Assembly: GCA_046330075.1 (NCBI GenBank)
Contig: JAXLTL010000001.1
Coordinates: 248,001-312,000, forward strand
Direction of reading: 5' to 3'
DNA from: JAJTFW01 sp046330075
GTDB lineage: Bacteria > Bacteroidota > Bacteroidia > AKYH767-A > OLB10
Length of the DNA stretch: 64,000 bases
The notes under the pieces were generated by a model, which saw nothing but the letters and a program-made list of their open reading frames with translations, made no database searches and was not told the DNA's origin. Position numbers and translations under genes: made by a program. Within the stretch, counting starts at the first letter, position 1; every line of letters begins with the position of its first letter. Positions 42,990-53,100 of this stretch are shown piece by piece.

Positions 42990-43964
42990 TTATTTGAGTA
43001 GTTCGGCGATAATATGTTCTACCGAGATTCCTTCGGCTTCAGCCTTGAAATTCTTAACCACACGGTGGCGGAGAATAGCCGGAGCAATCGCTCTTACATC
43101 TTCAATATCGGGCGAATATTTACCGGAAAGGGCTGCATTGCATTTGGCACCAACTACCAGGAACTGTGAGGCACGCGGTCCTGCGCCCCAGCTGAGGTAT
43201 TCATTGGTGATGGTGGCAGCATTACCGGTATTGGGACGTGTCTTTGCCGTGAGTTTCACTGCAAATTCCAGTACATTGTCGGGAACCGGGATGCGGCGCA
43301 CCAATTGCTGAAAGTAAGAGATTTGCTCGCCGGTCAGGATCGGTTTCAGCTCAGGATTATAGCTGCTGGTGGTGTTTTTTACGACCAGCAATTCTTCTTC
43401 AAGGCTTGGATAGTCGAGCGTTACATTGAACATGAAACGGTCGAGCTGGGCTTCTGGCAAAGGATACGTTCCTTCCTGTTCGATCGGGTTCTGGGTGGCC
43501 AGAACGAAGAAAGGTGAGGGGAGTTCATAGCGTTTGCCGGCAGCAGTGACCGCTCGTTCCTGCATGGCTTCCAGCAAAGCAGATTGGGTTTTTGGAGGCG
43601 TTCTGTTAATCTCGTCGGCCAGAATGATATTGGAGAACAACGGGCCTTTTACGAAGCGGAAATGACGGTTTTCGTCCAGAATCTCCGTACCAATGATATC
43701 ACTGGGCATGAGATCGGGCGTAAACTGAATACGGTTATAGCTGAGCCCTAAAACACGGGCAATGGTATTCACCAGCAAGGTTTTAGCCAGCCCTGGAACG
43801 CCAACCAGCAAGCAGTGGCCATTGCTGAAAATAGAGATGAGGGAGTCTTTGACTACCTGATCCTGGCCGATAATGACTTTTCCGATTTCTTCACGGAGCT
43901 GACGGTACGAATCACGCAGGGCGTCAACAGCGGCTACATCGGAGGAATAGGGTTGGTTACTCAT
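42990..43964 (-). CDS. MoxR-family AAA+ ATPase
   Basis: The 324-residue ATPase has the MoxR-type Walker A G-V-P-G-L-A-K-T (55-62), Walker B I-L-A-D-E-I-N-R-T-P-P, and sensor segments L-A-T-Q-N-P-I-E-Q-E-G-T-Y-P-L-P-E-A. MoxR proteins act as chaperone-like ATPases, usually with DUF58 and von Willebrand factor A partners. Here those partners are not downstream; the gene instead follows surA by 23 nt as the last member of a foldase operon. A hairpin and the divergent-distance trxB promoter come next. Confidence 0.92.
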   Translation of the reverse strand: MSNQPYSSDVAAVDALRDSYRQLREEIGKVIIGQDQVVKDSLISIFSNGHCLLVGVPGLAKTLLVNTIARVLGLSYNRIQFTPDLMPSDIIGTEILDENRHFRFVKGPLFSNIILADEINRTPPKTQSALLEAMQERAVTAAGKRYELPSPFFVLATQNPIEQEGTYPLPEAQLDRFMFNVTLDYPSLEEELLVVKNTTSSYNPELKPILTGEQISYFQQLVRRIPVPDNVLEFAVKLTAKTRPNTGNAATITNEYLSWGAGPRASQFLVVGAKCNAALSGKYSPDIEDVRAIAPAILRHRVVKNFKAEAEGISVEHIIAELLK

Positions 43965-43987
43965 AGGTGTTTCTTGATTTACGGTAA

Positions 43988-45370
43988 TTACTGGTTGTTT
44001 ACCCAGTCGCTGATTTCAGGACAATTCTTGTACTCTTCGGCAATCCGTATATACGTAAGGAGTTTCTTTTTGTTCCTCCAGTTTTCAAGGGTGGTGTTTT
44101 GCTTGTCCTGCAAGGCGAGTTCCTGTAGTCGCTGATAATCGTCTTTCAGGTTGAGGCGGTGGGGAAGAGTCCGGGTTTTAAGCACCAGAATCCGGTAGGC
44201 GTTGTCACCTTCACGGGTGGTGGTGAGCATCGGATTGGAAATCTCTGTGATTTCCATCTTATCGAGCTGGAACAACACATTCGGATCTACCTGATCCGTT
44301 TCGAATCGGGTGGCGCCGGTGGCAGGATTCATCACATTGCCGGAGTTCATTTTCGAATCTTTGTCGTCACTGAATTTCTCAGCAGCTGCCGCAAAGGTGA
44401 TGGTGCCTTTGCGTAGTTCTTTGGCAAGACTGTCCATTTCCTGTTGAGTGGCTACCATGTCTTCTGCAGTGACCTTCGGATGAATGAGAATATGGCGGCA
44501 GTTAATACGGTCGCCACGTCGTTCAATGAGCTGAATGATGTGGAAACCAAACTGTGTTTCGACAATAGGGGAGATTTCAGTGGAGTTCTTCAACCGGAAA
44601 GCAGCAGCTTCGAATTCGGGTACAAGGTCGCCACGGTTGACAAAACCCAGTTCTCCGCCTTGTTTGGCACTTTCAGTGTCCTGTGAGTAGAGGATCGCCA
44701 GCGTGCTGAATTCTTCGCCTTTGGAGATGCGGTCTCTGATTTCTTCCAGCTTTTCGCGTGCTGCTTTCTTTTCAGCTGCACTTACCGGTACTTTGCGGAT
44801 GATCTGTGCGTATTCTACTTCAGAATTGATGAGGGGCAGACTATCAGCAGGAACCGATTCGTAAAAAGCTTTTACGTCGGCCGGTGATGCAGTAAGATTT
44901 CCTGTGATCTTATTCTGCATCTGCTGCACCAGCAGCTGTTCCCTGATCTTGGGACGGAAATCGTCTTTCAGTTCCATGATCGATTTTCCGTAAAACGCTT
45001 CCAGCTTTTCTACGGAACCAATCTGCTGAATGAAATAATTGAAGTTTTGATTCATCTTCTGGTCGACCTGATCATCGCTGACTTCAATACTGTCAACACC
45101 GGCCTGGTGAAGCAGAAGTTTGTTCAGCAGTAACTGATCAAGGATCTTACAGCGAAGATCGTCGCCGCGAAGAGGGGTTTGTTGCAGCATCTGCTGGTAC
45201 TGTCCTTCAATATCTGACAGCAATACCACATTGGCGCCCACCACAGCTGCTACCTGATCAACTACCTTTTCATTTCCCTGAGCCTGCAGCCTGGGAGCAG
45301 AAAGAAGCAGAACAATTAACAGACTAAGGCTTTGGCAGCCAGATTTCAATTTCTTTTTGTTGTAGGGCAT
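43988..45370 (-). CDS. surA: SurA-like periplasmic parvulin isomerase/chaperone
   Basis: I prefer ATG 45370 (M-P-Y-N-K-K-K, 460 residues), which puts a signal peptide (L-L-I-V-L-L-L-S-A-P-R-L-Q-A-Q) close to the N-terminus. A longer start at 45409 would overlap the upstream gene by 86 nt. Residues ~35-155 are the SurA N-terminal chaperone region (V-L-L-S-D-I-E-G-Q). Two parvulin domains follow: one with Y-S-Q-D-T-E-S-A-K-Q-G-G-E-L-G-F and F-G-F-H-I-I-Q, and a second, more divergent one after H-I-L-I-H-P-K. It should escort outer-membrane proteins. The start overlaps the previous gene by 47 nt. Confidence 0.88.
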   Translation of the reverse strand: MPYNKKKLKSGCQSLSLLIVLLLSAPRLQAQGNEKVVDQVAAVVGANVVLLSDIEGQYQQMLQQTPLRGDDLRCKILDQLLLNKLLLHQAGVDSIEVSDDQVDQKMNQNFNYFIQQIGSVEKLEAFYGKSIMELKDDFRPKIREQLLVQQMQNKITGNLTASPADVKAFYESVPADSLPLINSEVEYAQIIRKVPVSAAEKKAAREKLEEIRDRISKGEEFSTLAILYSQDTESAKQGGELGFVNRGDLVPEFEAAAFRLKNSTEISPIVETQFGFHIIQLIERRGDRINCRHILIHPKVTAEDMVATQQEMDSLAKELRKGTITFAAAAEKFSDDKDSKMNSGNVMNPATGATRFETDQVDPNVLFQLDKMEITEISNPMLTTTREGDNAYRILVLKTRTLPHRLNLKDDYQRLQELALQDKQNTTLENWRNKKKLLTYIRIAEEYKNCPEISDWVNNQ

Positions 45371-46226
45371 TCTCGTAGGCGTCTTTTTCCATCGCACTGA
45401 TGAGTTCAAGTTTTCGCTTGTTCAGAATCAGGTTGCGGATGTTGTCGCGTTCAAAACTCAACGGCGACATGCTTTCTTTTATTTTAAATCCTTTGATATT
45501 TACAAAGAAAATACTGTTTGAATCAGGTATCTCAATGTACCGGTTGTTTTTCAGGAATTGCTCCTGATCATAGGTCTTGATGGGCACTTTTTTGATCAGA
45601 TCATCAAAGATCAGCCAGTCTTCTTCATTGAAATAATAATCTCCTGCAAACTGGTAGCAGTATTCTTCCAGCTGCTTTTTGTCTTTTTCCTGTTCACTTT
45701 TGTACCATCCTCTTACTTTTTCAATCTTGGGCGCTGTCTTGGGTATCCGGAAGTAAACGACTTTTAGGATGTTATTCTTGAGCTGGAAATTATTCGGATT
45801 GTCATTGTAGTATTTCTCAATCTCTTCGTCGCCGACTGTTGTATCTAGTTTCTGCTTTACCAGTTCACTCTCGTAGATGTAGGATATGAGCGAGTTTCTG
45901 TATTCTTCCAGCTGTCGTTCCACATCTTTGAGTTCATCGTCGAGGTTATCTTCCGCCCGCTTGAGTACTGACTGCCGACGGACCCAGTTCTGGACATAGT
46001 TGCGGATCAGCATCAGACTGTCGGCTTTGGATGCACCGGGAGGAACGATATCACTGACTTGTTCCGCGTAAAGGTACTTGTCGTAGACCCTGGCGATTAC
46101 ACGGTCTGATTTTTCATCTGACGATGTTTTCTTCTTGCAGGATATGGCTAAAAAGAGCGAAAGGCATCCTGTCAGCACAAGCGCCGCAGTCAATGACCGG
46201 GAGTGACGGGATGCCTTTCGTATCAA
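45324..46226 (-). CDS. SurA-N-like periplasmic lipoprotein, no parvulin catalytic domain visible
   Basis: The 300-residue protein has a lipobox (L-F-L-A-I-S-C-K-K), so it is probably membrane-anchored. It continues with a helix-rich, charged sequence (V-E-R-Q-L-E-E-Y-R-N-S-L, E-K-Y-Y-N-D-N-P) like the N-terminal chaperone half of PpiC/SurA proteins. I do not see the parvulin G-G-x-L-G and F-G-x-H motifs. It lies 10 nt after the two-parvulin PpiC gene and overlaps the surA start, so it probably assists in the same folding pathway. Confidence 0.75.
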   Translation of the reverse strand: MIRKASRHSRSLTAALVLTGCLSLFLAISCKKKTSSDEKSDRVIARVYDKYLYAEQVSDIVPPGASKADSLMLIRNYVQNWVRRQSVLKRAEDNLDDELKDVERQLEEYRNSLISYIYESELVKQKLDTTVGDEEIEKYYNDNPNNFQLKNNILKVVYFRIPKTAPKIEKVRGWYKSEQEKDKKQLEEYCYQFAGDYYFNEEDWLIFDDLIKKVPIKTYDQEQFLKNNRYIEIPDSNSIFFVNIKGFKIKESMSPLSFERDNIRNLILNKRKLELISAMEKDAYENALQQKEIEIWLPKP

Positions 46227-46236
46227 TGGAAATCGT

Positions 46237-48303
46237 TTATTTCTTCCACATGGTTTGCAAAACCGGCTCCATCACCTGTACTGGATATTTGGCGCGGAGA
46301 GATGCAATCCATTCTTTTTCAAGGTAGGTCTGATAATCAGCAGTAATTACCCCTTTTGCTTCTTCAAGCGTTTTGGGTTGTACAGGGAGCAGATTCTTTA
46401 CATCAACCACATAGACCTGGTTGTTCTTGCTGATGGGTTCACTGATGCCTTTTTTCCATCCGGTCGCTTCTATGATTTCATTTTCACCTTTGTTGAATCT
46501 TCCGTCACGGGTGCTGATGGCATTCGGTGTGGATTTATTCATTGCGGACATAATATCAGCTGCTGATTTTTTTCCTTTCAGCAACTGCTTGCGGAAGTCA
46601 GCAGCAGCTTTTTCATTGGCGCAGGTGTAGATGGTCGCGTCACATCGTTCTCCCCAGAGATAGTTGTTTTTATTTTTCTCGTAGTATTCCTGAATGCCTG
46701 CTGTGTCTTTCACCGCTTTGCTCCATACCATTTTGTCAGTGAGGTCGAAGAGAAGAATACCATCACGGTATTCACGCATGAGATTGCGGAAGTCGACGAA
46801 AATTTTATCGAGACGTTCTTCGTAGAAGGACATCACCGTTTCGCCGGTCCAGTTGTCGTACATGGAATACCCGATCGCCTGCGGACTGTTTCCGTTGCGT
46901 TTGGTTTGATGTGTACTGATGTATTTGGCGAAATCCTGCTGTGTAAACGTGGTAACAGCATTTGATGAATCCGTAAGCGTAAATACCGGTTTTGTGAGTT
47001 TTTCAGCTTTTGTAAAGTCCCACTCACCTTCTGCGAGTGTAGAGTCGAGAATGCCAACCACTTCATCCTTGGTCTTGAGTACTTCCTTGAATTTATAAGC
47101 GCCTTTGATCTTAAGAATCATACTCTGCTTGCTGGCTTCGTTGCGGCTGTCGCGGGCAATCATTTGCTTGAGTTCTCCTTTCTTCTCTTCGAAAGGAGGA
47201 ATGCCACGGCGTTCCAGACGTTTGATGATGTGATAACCGTATGAGGTCTTGATGATGTCACTCATGTCGCCATCATTCTTCAACGCAAAAGCTGCTTTTT
47301 CAAATTCAGGTACCATGCGTCCTGTTCCGAACCAGGGAAGCTCGCCGCCTTTCTTGGCTGAACCTTTGTCTTCACTGTATCGTGCAACAACACTGTCCCA
47401 GGGCGTTCCTGCCTTGAGTGCAGCAAGTGCTTCGTGAATTTTTTTATCGGCATTGGCAATCACACTGTCGGGAACATCTTTTGGTGTACGTACCATCACG
47501 TGGGCAGTATGGATTTCTCCCTGCGCAGTGCGGATATCATGTACTTTGATGATGTGATAACCGAAACGGGTGCGGACAGGCATTGACATGGTGCCAGGCT
47601 TGGTGGTGAAGGCTGCTGTTTCGAAGGGATATACCATTTGCATTCCGGTAAAATATCCCAGGTCGCCGTTGTTGTCTTTGGCCGAAGGGTCTTCTGAAGA
47701 GTCACGGGCTACTTTCCCGAAATCTGCTCCTTTTACAATCATCTCACGGATTTTGCTGATGCGGTTGTATGCCACCAGCGTATCTTTCGGAAGCGCATCC
47801 TGTGCCACTTTGATAAGGATGTGACTGGCTTTAACGTCTTTTCCCAACCGCTCATAGGCTTCACGGATGAGATTCTCGCTGACTTCTTTGTCGTTGAGGT
47901 AGGGTTGAGCCAACTGCTTCCTGTATCCTGAAAGTTCAGAACGGAAAGTTTCGCTGGTATCCATCTTCAGCGTTTCCGCTTCTTTAACTTTCAACTTATA
48001 GTTGATGTACAAATCAAGGTATTCACGAACCGATTGCTCAGTGAAAACAGAGTCTTTATTGTTCTTTCTGAAAACGCGGTCAAATTCAGAACGTGTGACG
48101 TTTTCTCCGGCAACATTAAGGAGCACAGGATCAACAATCACCTTACTGAGTTCCGGAGCCGGCTTGGTAAGATTCCCGCCCTTGGTGGAACCTGCAGGTT
48201 TAGCAGGTGCAGCCTTCGGTGGTAATGGCGTCTTTTGAGCGTTGGCCTCAAAACCAACAAGGGCCAGACTGAACACGAAAGAATAAATAATCGCTTTTTT
48301 CAT
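46237..48303 (-). CDS. Periplasmic PpiC/PpiD-like isomerase with two parvulin domains
   Basis: The 688-residue protein starts with a signal peptide (S-F-V-F-S-L-A-L-V-G-F-E-A-N-A-Q) and a proline-rich spacer. A SurA-like N-terminal region (about 50-150) leads to two consecutive parvulin domains (about 155-255 and 262-370). Both have the H-I-L-I / H-V-M-V start, the D-L-G-Y-F or E-L-P-W-F-G turn and R-F-G-Y-H-I-I / S-Y-G-Y-H-I-I ends. A long C-terminal region (375-688) has no motif I know. It heads the operon with the lipoprotein, surA and MoxR genes and is likely a main outer-membrane-protein foldase. Confidence 0.88.
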   Translation of the reverse strand: MKKAIIYSFVFSLALVGFEANAQKTPLPPKAAPAKPAGSTKGGNLTKPAPELSKVIVDPVLLNVAGENVTRSEFDRVFRKNNKDSVFTEQSVREYLDLYINYKLKVKEAETLKMDTSETFRSELSGYRKQLAQPYLNDKEVSENLIREAYERLGKDVKASHILIKVAQDALPKDTLVAYNRISKIREMIVKGADFGKVARDSSEDPSAKDNNGDLGYFTGMQMVYPFETAAFTTKPGTMSMPVRTRFGYHIIKVHDIRTAQGEIHTAHVMVRTPKDVPDSVIANADKKIHEALAALKAGTPWDSVVARYSEDKGSAKKGGELPWFGTGRMVPEFEKAAFALKNDGDMSDIIKTSYGYHIIKRLERRGIPPFEEKKGELKQMIARDSRNEASKQSMILKIKGAYKFKEVLKTKDEVVGILDSTLAEGEWDFTKAEKLTKPVFTLTDSSNAVTTFTQQDFAKYISTHQTKRNGNSPQAIGYSMYDNWTGETVMSFYEERLDKIFVDFRNLMREYRDGILLFDLTDKMVWSKAVKDTAGIQEYYEKNKNNYLWGERCDATIYTCANEKAAADFRKQLLKGKKSAADIMSAMNKSTPNAISTRDGRFNKGENEIIEATGWKKGISEPISKNNQVYVVDVKNLLPVQPKTLEEAKGVITADYQTYLEKEWIASLRAKYPVQVMEPVLQTMWKK

Positions 48304-48382
48304 AATGATGTTTAACTGTCAGTTAGTTGTTACAGGAGAGACAACGATCTCCCGTTTCCCTGATGGCAGGCAGCAGGGGACG

Positions 48383-48390
48383 CAAATGTA
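48383..48390 (-). promoter_or_regulatory. Candidate -7 box for the foldase operon
   Basis: The minus strand reads TACATTTG, roughly 80 nt upstream of the ppiC-like ATG; no -33 TTG at 19-21 nt. Confidence 0.35.
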
Positions 48391-48531
48391 AGTATTTCAT
48401 CCCCATTCAGGCTGACGGAAAGATGTATTGTGAATGAAAAAAGAGTGAAATCAACCGGGATTCACGGGCTTGATTTACAGAGATGTTAAAGGATGGTTAA
48501 GGCGCGGAAACGGTTGCCTGAAGTATACCTT

Positions 48532-48570
48532 GTAATTACCTATTTTGCGTAATGCAAAGCAGGTAATTAC
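48532..48570. repeat. Nested inverted repeat at the guaB stop codon
   Basis: Perfect 10-bp arms (GTAATTACCT / AGGTAATTAC) enclose a second 5-bp stem (TTTGC / GCAAA). The right arm contains the guaB stop codon. No T-run follows on either side, so it may be an RNA 3'-end structure or a protein site rather than a simple terminator. Confidence 0.55.
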
Positions 48571-50033
48571 CGGGAGTAGTTGGGTGCCTCGCGGATGACG
48601 GTTACGTCATGGGGATGACTTTCCCGGATGCCGGATGAAGTGATGCGTATAAATCGGGCTTTTTGTAACTCTTTGATGTTGCGTGCGCCGCAGTATCCCA
48701 TTGAGGCTCTGAGTCCTCCAACCAGCTGATACATTTCCTCTGCTACCGTGCCTTTGAAAGGGACACGTCCAACAATTCCTTCCGGTACCAGTTTTTTAAT
48801 ATCGTCCTCAGCATCCTGAAAATAACGATCCTTCGATCCTTCCTTCATAGCCTCGATGGAGCCCATTCCTCTGTATACTTTGAACTTTCGTCCTTCGGCA
48901 ATCATGGTTTCTCCGGGTGATTCTTCTGTTCCGGCAAGTATCGATCCTACCATCACGGTACTGGCGCCGGCAGCAATGGCTTTCGCTACATCTCCGGTAA
49001 AACGAATCCCTCCGTCAGCAATGATCGGAACATTGGTGCCCTTGAGCGCTTGGGCCACTTCATAGACGGCCCATAACTGCGGGACGCCTACTCCGGCAAT
49101 TACCCGGGTCGTACAAATGGATCCGGGACCAATTCCCACTTTTACAGCATCAGCACCTGCTTTGACGAGCGCTTTGGCAGCATCTCCGGTGGCAATGTTC
49201 CCAACCACCACCTGAATTCCGGGAAACGCTTTTTTAACTTTCTTCAGGGTTTCAATAACGCCCTTGGAATGTCCGTGTGCAGTATCAATTACAATAGCAT
49301 CCACTCCGGCATTGACGAGCGCTTCTACACGGGCAAGTGAGTCGGCAGTTACACCAACGGCTGCGGCTACCCGCAAACGGCCCAGATCGTCTTTATTGGA
49401 GTTCGGCCGTGATTTGAATTTTAAAATGTCTTTGTAGGTAATAAGTCCGATGAGTTTCCCGGATTTATCTACCACCGGTAACTTCTCGATTTTATGCTGC
49501 TGTAAAATCAGTTCGGCTTTTTGCAGACTGGTTACTCCGACACTTACAATCAGGTTATCTTTTGTCATTACCTGATGTACTTTCTTCTTCATGTCCTTCT
49601 CAAAACGCAGGTCGCGGTTGGTGAGAATACCCTTGAGTTTACCGGCGCTGTTGATAATGGGAATGCCTCCGATCTTATTCTCCCGCATCATTTTAAAAGC
49701 TTCGGCGATGGAGGCGTCTTCCAGCATGGTCAAGGGATCCTGAATCATCCCGCTTTCACTGCGTTTTACCTTGCGGACTTCTGCAGCCTGGCGGTCAATG
49801 CTCATGTTTTTATGGAGAATACCAATTCCGCCTTCCTGAGCCATGGCAATGGCCATTGCAGCTTCGGTTACCGTATCCATCGCAGCCGAAATAACCGGGA
49901 CATTGATGCGGATTTTTTTAGTAAAGTTGCTGGAAGTGTCTGTTTCTCTGGGCATTACCTCCGAATAAGCCGGAACAAGTAAAACGTCGTCGTAGGTGAG
50001 CCCTTCGCCAATAAACTTCTGATCTGTTTTCAT
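48567..50033 (-). CDS. guaB: IMP dehydrogenase
   Basis: GuaB oxidises IMP to XMP with NAD+, the committed step of GMP synthesis. I start at ATG 50033 (M-K-T-D-Q-K-F), giving 488 residues, the normal length; an in-frame ATG at 50060 lies upstream of the likely -7 box. It has the catalytic cysteine loop G-P-G-S-I-C-T-T-R, two CBS domains (D-P-L-T-M-L-E-D ... and the K-D-N-L-I-V-S-V region), the G-G-I-R-F-T-G-D motif and the flap (M-G-S-I-E-A-M ... R-Y-F). No operon partners. Confidence 0.97.
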   Translation of the reverse strand: MKTDQKFIGEGLTYDDVLLVPAYSEVMPRETDTSSNFTKKIRINVPVISAAMDTVTEAAMAIAMAQEGGIGILHKNMSIDRQAAEVRKVKRSESGMIQDPLTMLEDASIAEAFKMMRENKIGGIPIINSAGKLKGILTNRDLRFEKDMKKKVHQVMTKDNLIVSVGVTSLQKAELILQQHKIEKLPVVDKSGKLIGLITYKDILKFKSRPNSNKDDLGRLRVAAAVGVTADSLARVEALVNAGVDAIVIDTAHGHSKGVIETLKKVKKAFPGIQVVVGNIATGDAAKALVKAGADAVKVGIGPGSICTTRVIAGVGVPQLWAVYEVAQALKGTNVPIIADGGIRFTGDVAKAIAAGASTVMVGSILAGTEESPGETMIAEGRKFKVYRGMGSIEAMKEGSKDRYFQDAEDDIKKLVPEGIVGRVPFKGTVAEEMYQLVGGLRASMGYCGARNIKELQKARFIRITSSGIRESHPHDVTVIREAPNYSR

Positions 50034-50057
50034 AGGATGATCGAGGATATTGGCATG

Positions 50058-50065
50058 CAAAGATA
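50058..50065 (-). promoter_or_regulatory. Candidate -7 box for guaB
   Basis: The minus strand reads TATCTTTG 24 nt before ATG 50033. The start site it predicts lies downstream of the alternative ATG 50060, favouring the shorter protein. Confidence 0.45.
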
Positions 50066-50107
50066 GTTAAAGCAGGTATACCAGCGGATTTTTTTATCAA
50101 CCACTTT

Positions 50108-50141
50108 AAAAAATGGAGGCCGCCCATCCCTGAGCGGCCTC
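50108..50141 (-). terminator. Terminator after the giant T9SS gene
   Basis: On the minus strand an 8-bp GC stem (gaggccgc / gcggcctc) is followed by CATTTTTTTA. Confidence 0.85.
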
Positions 50142-50160
50142 ACCACGCGTTGACCGGAAT

Positions 50161-53100
50161 TTACCGTAACAGAGTTACGGATCCGCTCTTCTCAATCTCC
50201 TGACCATTGGTTCCGAAAATCCGAACGGTGTACGCATATGTACCCTCAGGAGCGATGTTACCTTGATATGTTCCGTCCCAGCCTTCACCGGGAGTTCTTG
50301 TTTCGTATACTTTCTGACCCCACCTGTTATAGACTACGAAGTAGAAGTTCTTCGCATCAATGTAGATGAATTCGGGCTTAAAGATAGGATTTTTTCCATC
50401 CGGTGTGAAAGCACTTGGAATAAATAAATGCGGTTCCTGAACCAGACAGAATTCGTTGGAGATACTGGTGTCCTTAAATCCGTAGGTGTTTCCGGGGCCT
50501 TCATAAGCCTCAATCCGGTAGCAGAACTTACCCGAATAGTTGGGGTATTTGTAGAGATCGGCTATGTCATCGTCATAGTTGACAGTGCCGTTGTTGACTA
50601 CAACGATCGGGGTAGGACTCCAGATTCCATCTACACTTCTGAACAGTGAATAATTGCTCACATTGCCCAGCCATTCTTCGTAAATGTTCCAGGTCATCTT
50701 GTTGACCAGGTTGAAATCGGGTTGTCCGGTTAAGAGGATGGTACGGCCAATATTACTTGTAAGTACTTCATTACCACATGAATCTATAGTTATAACACGG
50801 TAGTAATAGCTGTATTGATCCGTGCGGGCAGAGAAGTCGTTGAACGAAATAATAGGTTGACCTGTGTAGCTGATGGCCGAAACGGTGGTGAACGGTCCGT
50901 TTTTATCAAAGGCGCGTTGCAGCTTGTATTTGGATACATCGGGGTTATTGGCTGTATCTACATAACATTCTACAACTACACGACGAAGGTCGATCACCGT
51001 TGCTTTCTTCAGGTAACTGAAGGTAGGTAGGGTGAGCAGATTTGCAATTTCACAGGCAGTGTTGGAGGAAGCGGTCCTGCTTACAGTATTGCCTTGCGCC
51101 TGAACAAAGTAACAGTATTCAGAACCATTGTTCAGAGTTGTATGACTGTAGGTCATGTTTGATCCGGGAACTGAAGCCAGATAGGTATATGGTCCGCCAT
51201 TCTCACTGACGTAGACATTGTATTGGCCAACGCCTCCTACCATGTTGATATAGGGGTTCCAGCGAAGATCAATCGCGCTGCGGCAGATATCAAGCTTGGC
51301 CGTGATGAACAGCGTGTTATGACTTACACCGATATTACTTACGTTACCGCAGCTGTCGAATGCTGCAATGCTGTACCGCTGTGGTGCAAGTGCTGCTGCC
51401 GGATTGTTGTCGAGGAAGTATGAAGCATTGATACCGGTGAGTCCGCCTATTGAATCCCACGAAGCTCCGTTGAAATGATAGATAATATATCCCACAACAT
51501 CGCCGGAAGGACTCGGGAGCCAGCTGATGCTTACCTGCGATGGATTCAGCGGATCAAGACTAACTGTATCAAGTAATGCTACATCCGGACGGGTTACATC
51601 GTGGAACAGATCTCCATCTATTGAGGAGTTACTGGTACAGCCAATCGCATCACCAGTGGCTACGCGATAGTTGATAACAGCTGAACAAACATTGATGGTA
51701 TCAAACCACTGGTAAACCGGTGCCGTGGTATTGCCAACAATACTCCATGTTCCGGCCGGATATTCTTTGTATACCGTGTACTGCTGAGTGGCCGTAGCCA
51801 GTTCAGGATTATGTATCGGATTCCAGGTAACAATGGCTACGCCGTTGTTATTGATTACATCAACTTTGATGGTGCGCAGCGTGTCCGAGCCCGGCGAAGT
51901 TTCACCACCACAACTGGTTTGGGTGGTAATATAGTAGTAGTATGATCCGCCTTGTGCATTTACGGTGTTATCCGTAAACGTTGAGGTTGCATAATTGGTA
52001 ATTGTAGTAATCAAACTGTATGGACCACTGGCGGCGGCTGCTCTGTAAATTTTGTAATTGGCAAATCCTTGTCCGGTATCCGTTGGAATAACCCAGCTGA
52101 GATCCACATGACCGTTCACCTGCACAGAAGCGCAACGCGTAGATGGCGGAGCAGGAATATGGTGATCTACGAAGATCTCTCCGTCTACATTCGACATCGA
52201 TGTACATCCTTGTGCATCGCCGGTGCTGACGCGGTAGTTCACAGAATCAACACAAAGTGTTAACGGTTCCTGCCAGGTAGTATTGGAAGTGGTTCCTGCT
52301 GTCGACCAGTTGCCTGATCCTCCCGGATATTCGCGTTCAATGGTGTAGTTACCACTGGCAGTAGCAAGCAATGGAGTGCTTACCGCATTCCAGTTGAGGG
52401 TAGCTGTTGTGGTATTTCCTCCGCTCACTACGAGATAAATAGTCCGCAGCGTGTTTCCATTGGCAGATCCGCCAATAGCAGATGGATCCGTTTGACCGGT
52501 ACATCCGGATTTTGTTTGCAGATAATAACTCACCGATCCTGCATTTCCATTTGCCGTGGCATCGAGATAACCGGTGATGGTGTTGGTCTCAATTGAATCA
52601 ATCAAGGTAAATCCTGCACCTGTGTTCCTCCAGATATTGTATTGATTGAAGTTATCCCAGGTAGATGGAGTCGGGTTTACCCAGGTAAGCTGTACTTGTC
52701 CGTTGGGTAATACACTTGCACATCGTAATTCAGGATGATCAATTACATTTCCTATATAAGTGAAGGTATTCGTGTCAATATTCGAGAAACTGGTACAACC
52801 GGAGTTGTCGGCAACGGATATCTGATGACGTAAAGTAGTGTCGCAGTTGCTGATGGCTTCTACTGCTGACAGCGTTTGTGTGGATGAAATGACCGATAAC
52901 GCATTTCCATTCGGATAGCTCGACCATACGTCATAACCGGTTGCTGCAGATGTGGGCAGCAATGGAAGCGCATTCCAATTGAGATTGGCCTGACCAAGTG
53001 TTGATGAGGTGGTGGTGAGATAAATGGAGTTGAGCGTGGCACTCGTAGATCCATTGTCTACCTGTCCGGTACATCCCGATTGTGATCGCATGTAATATGC

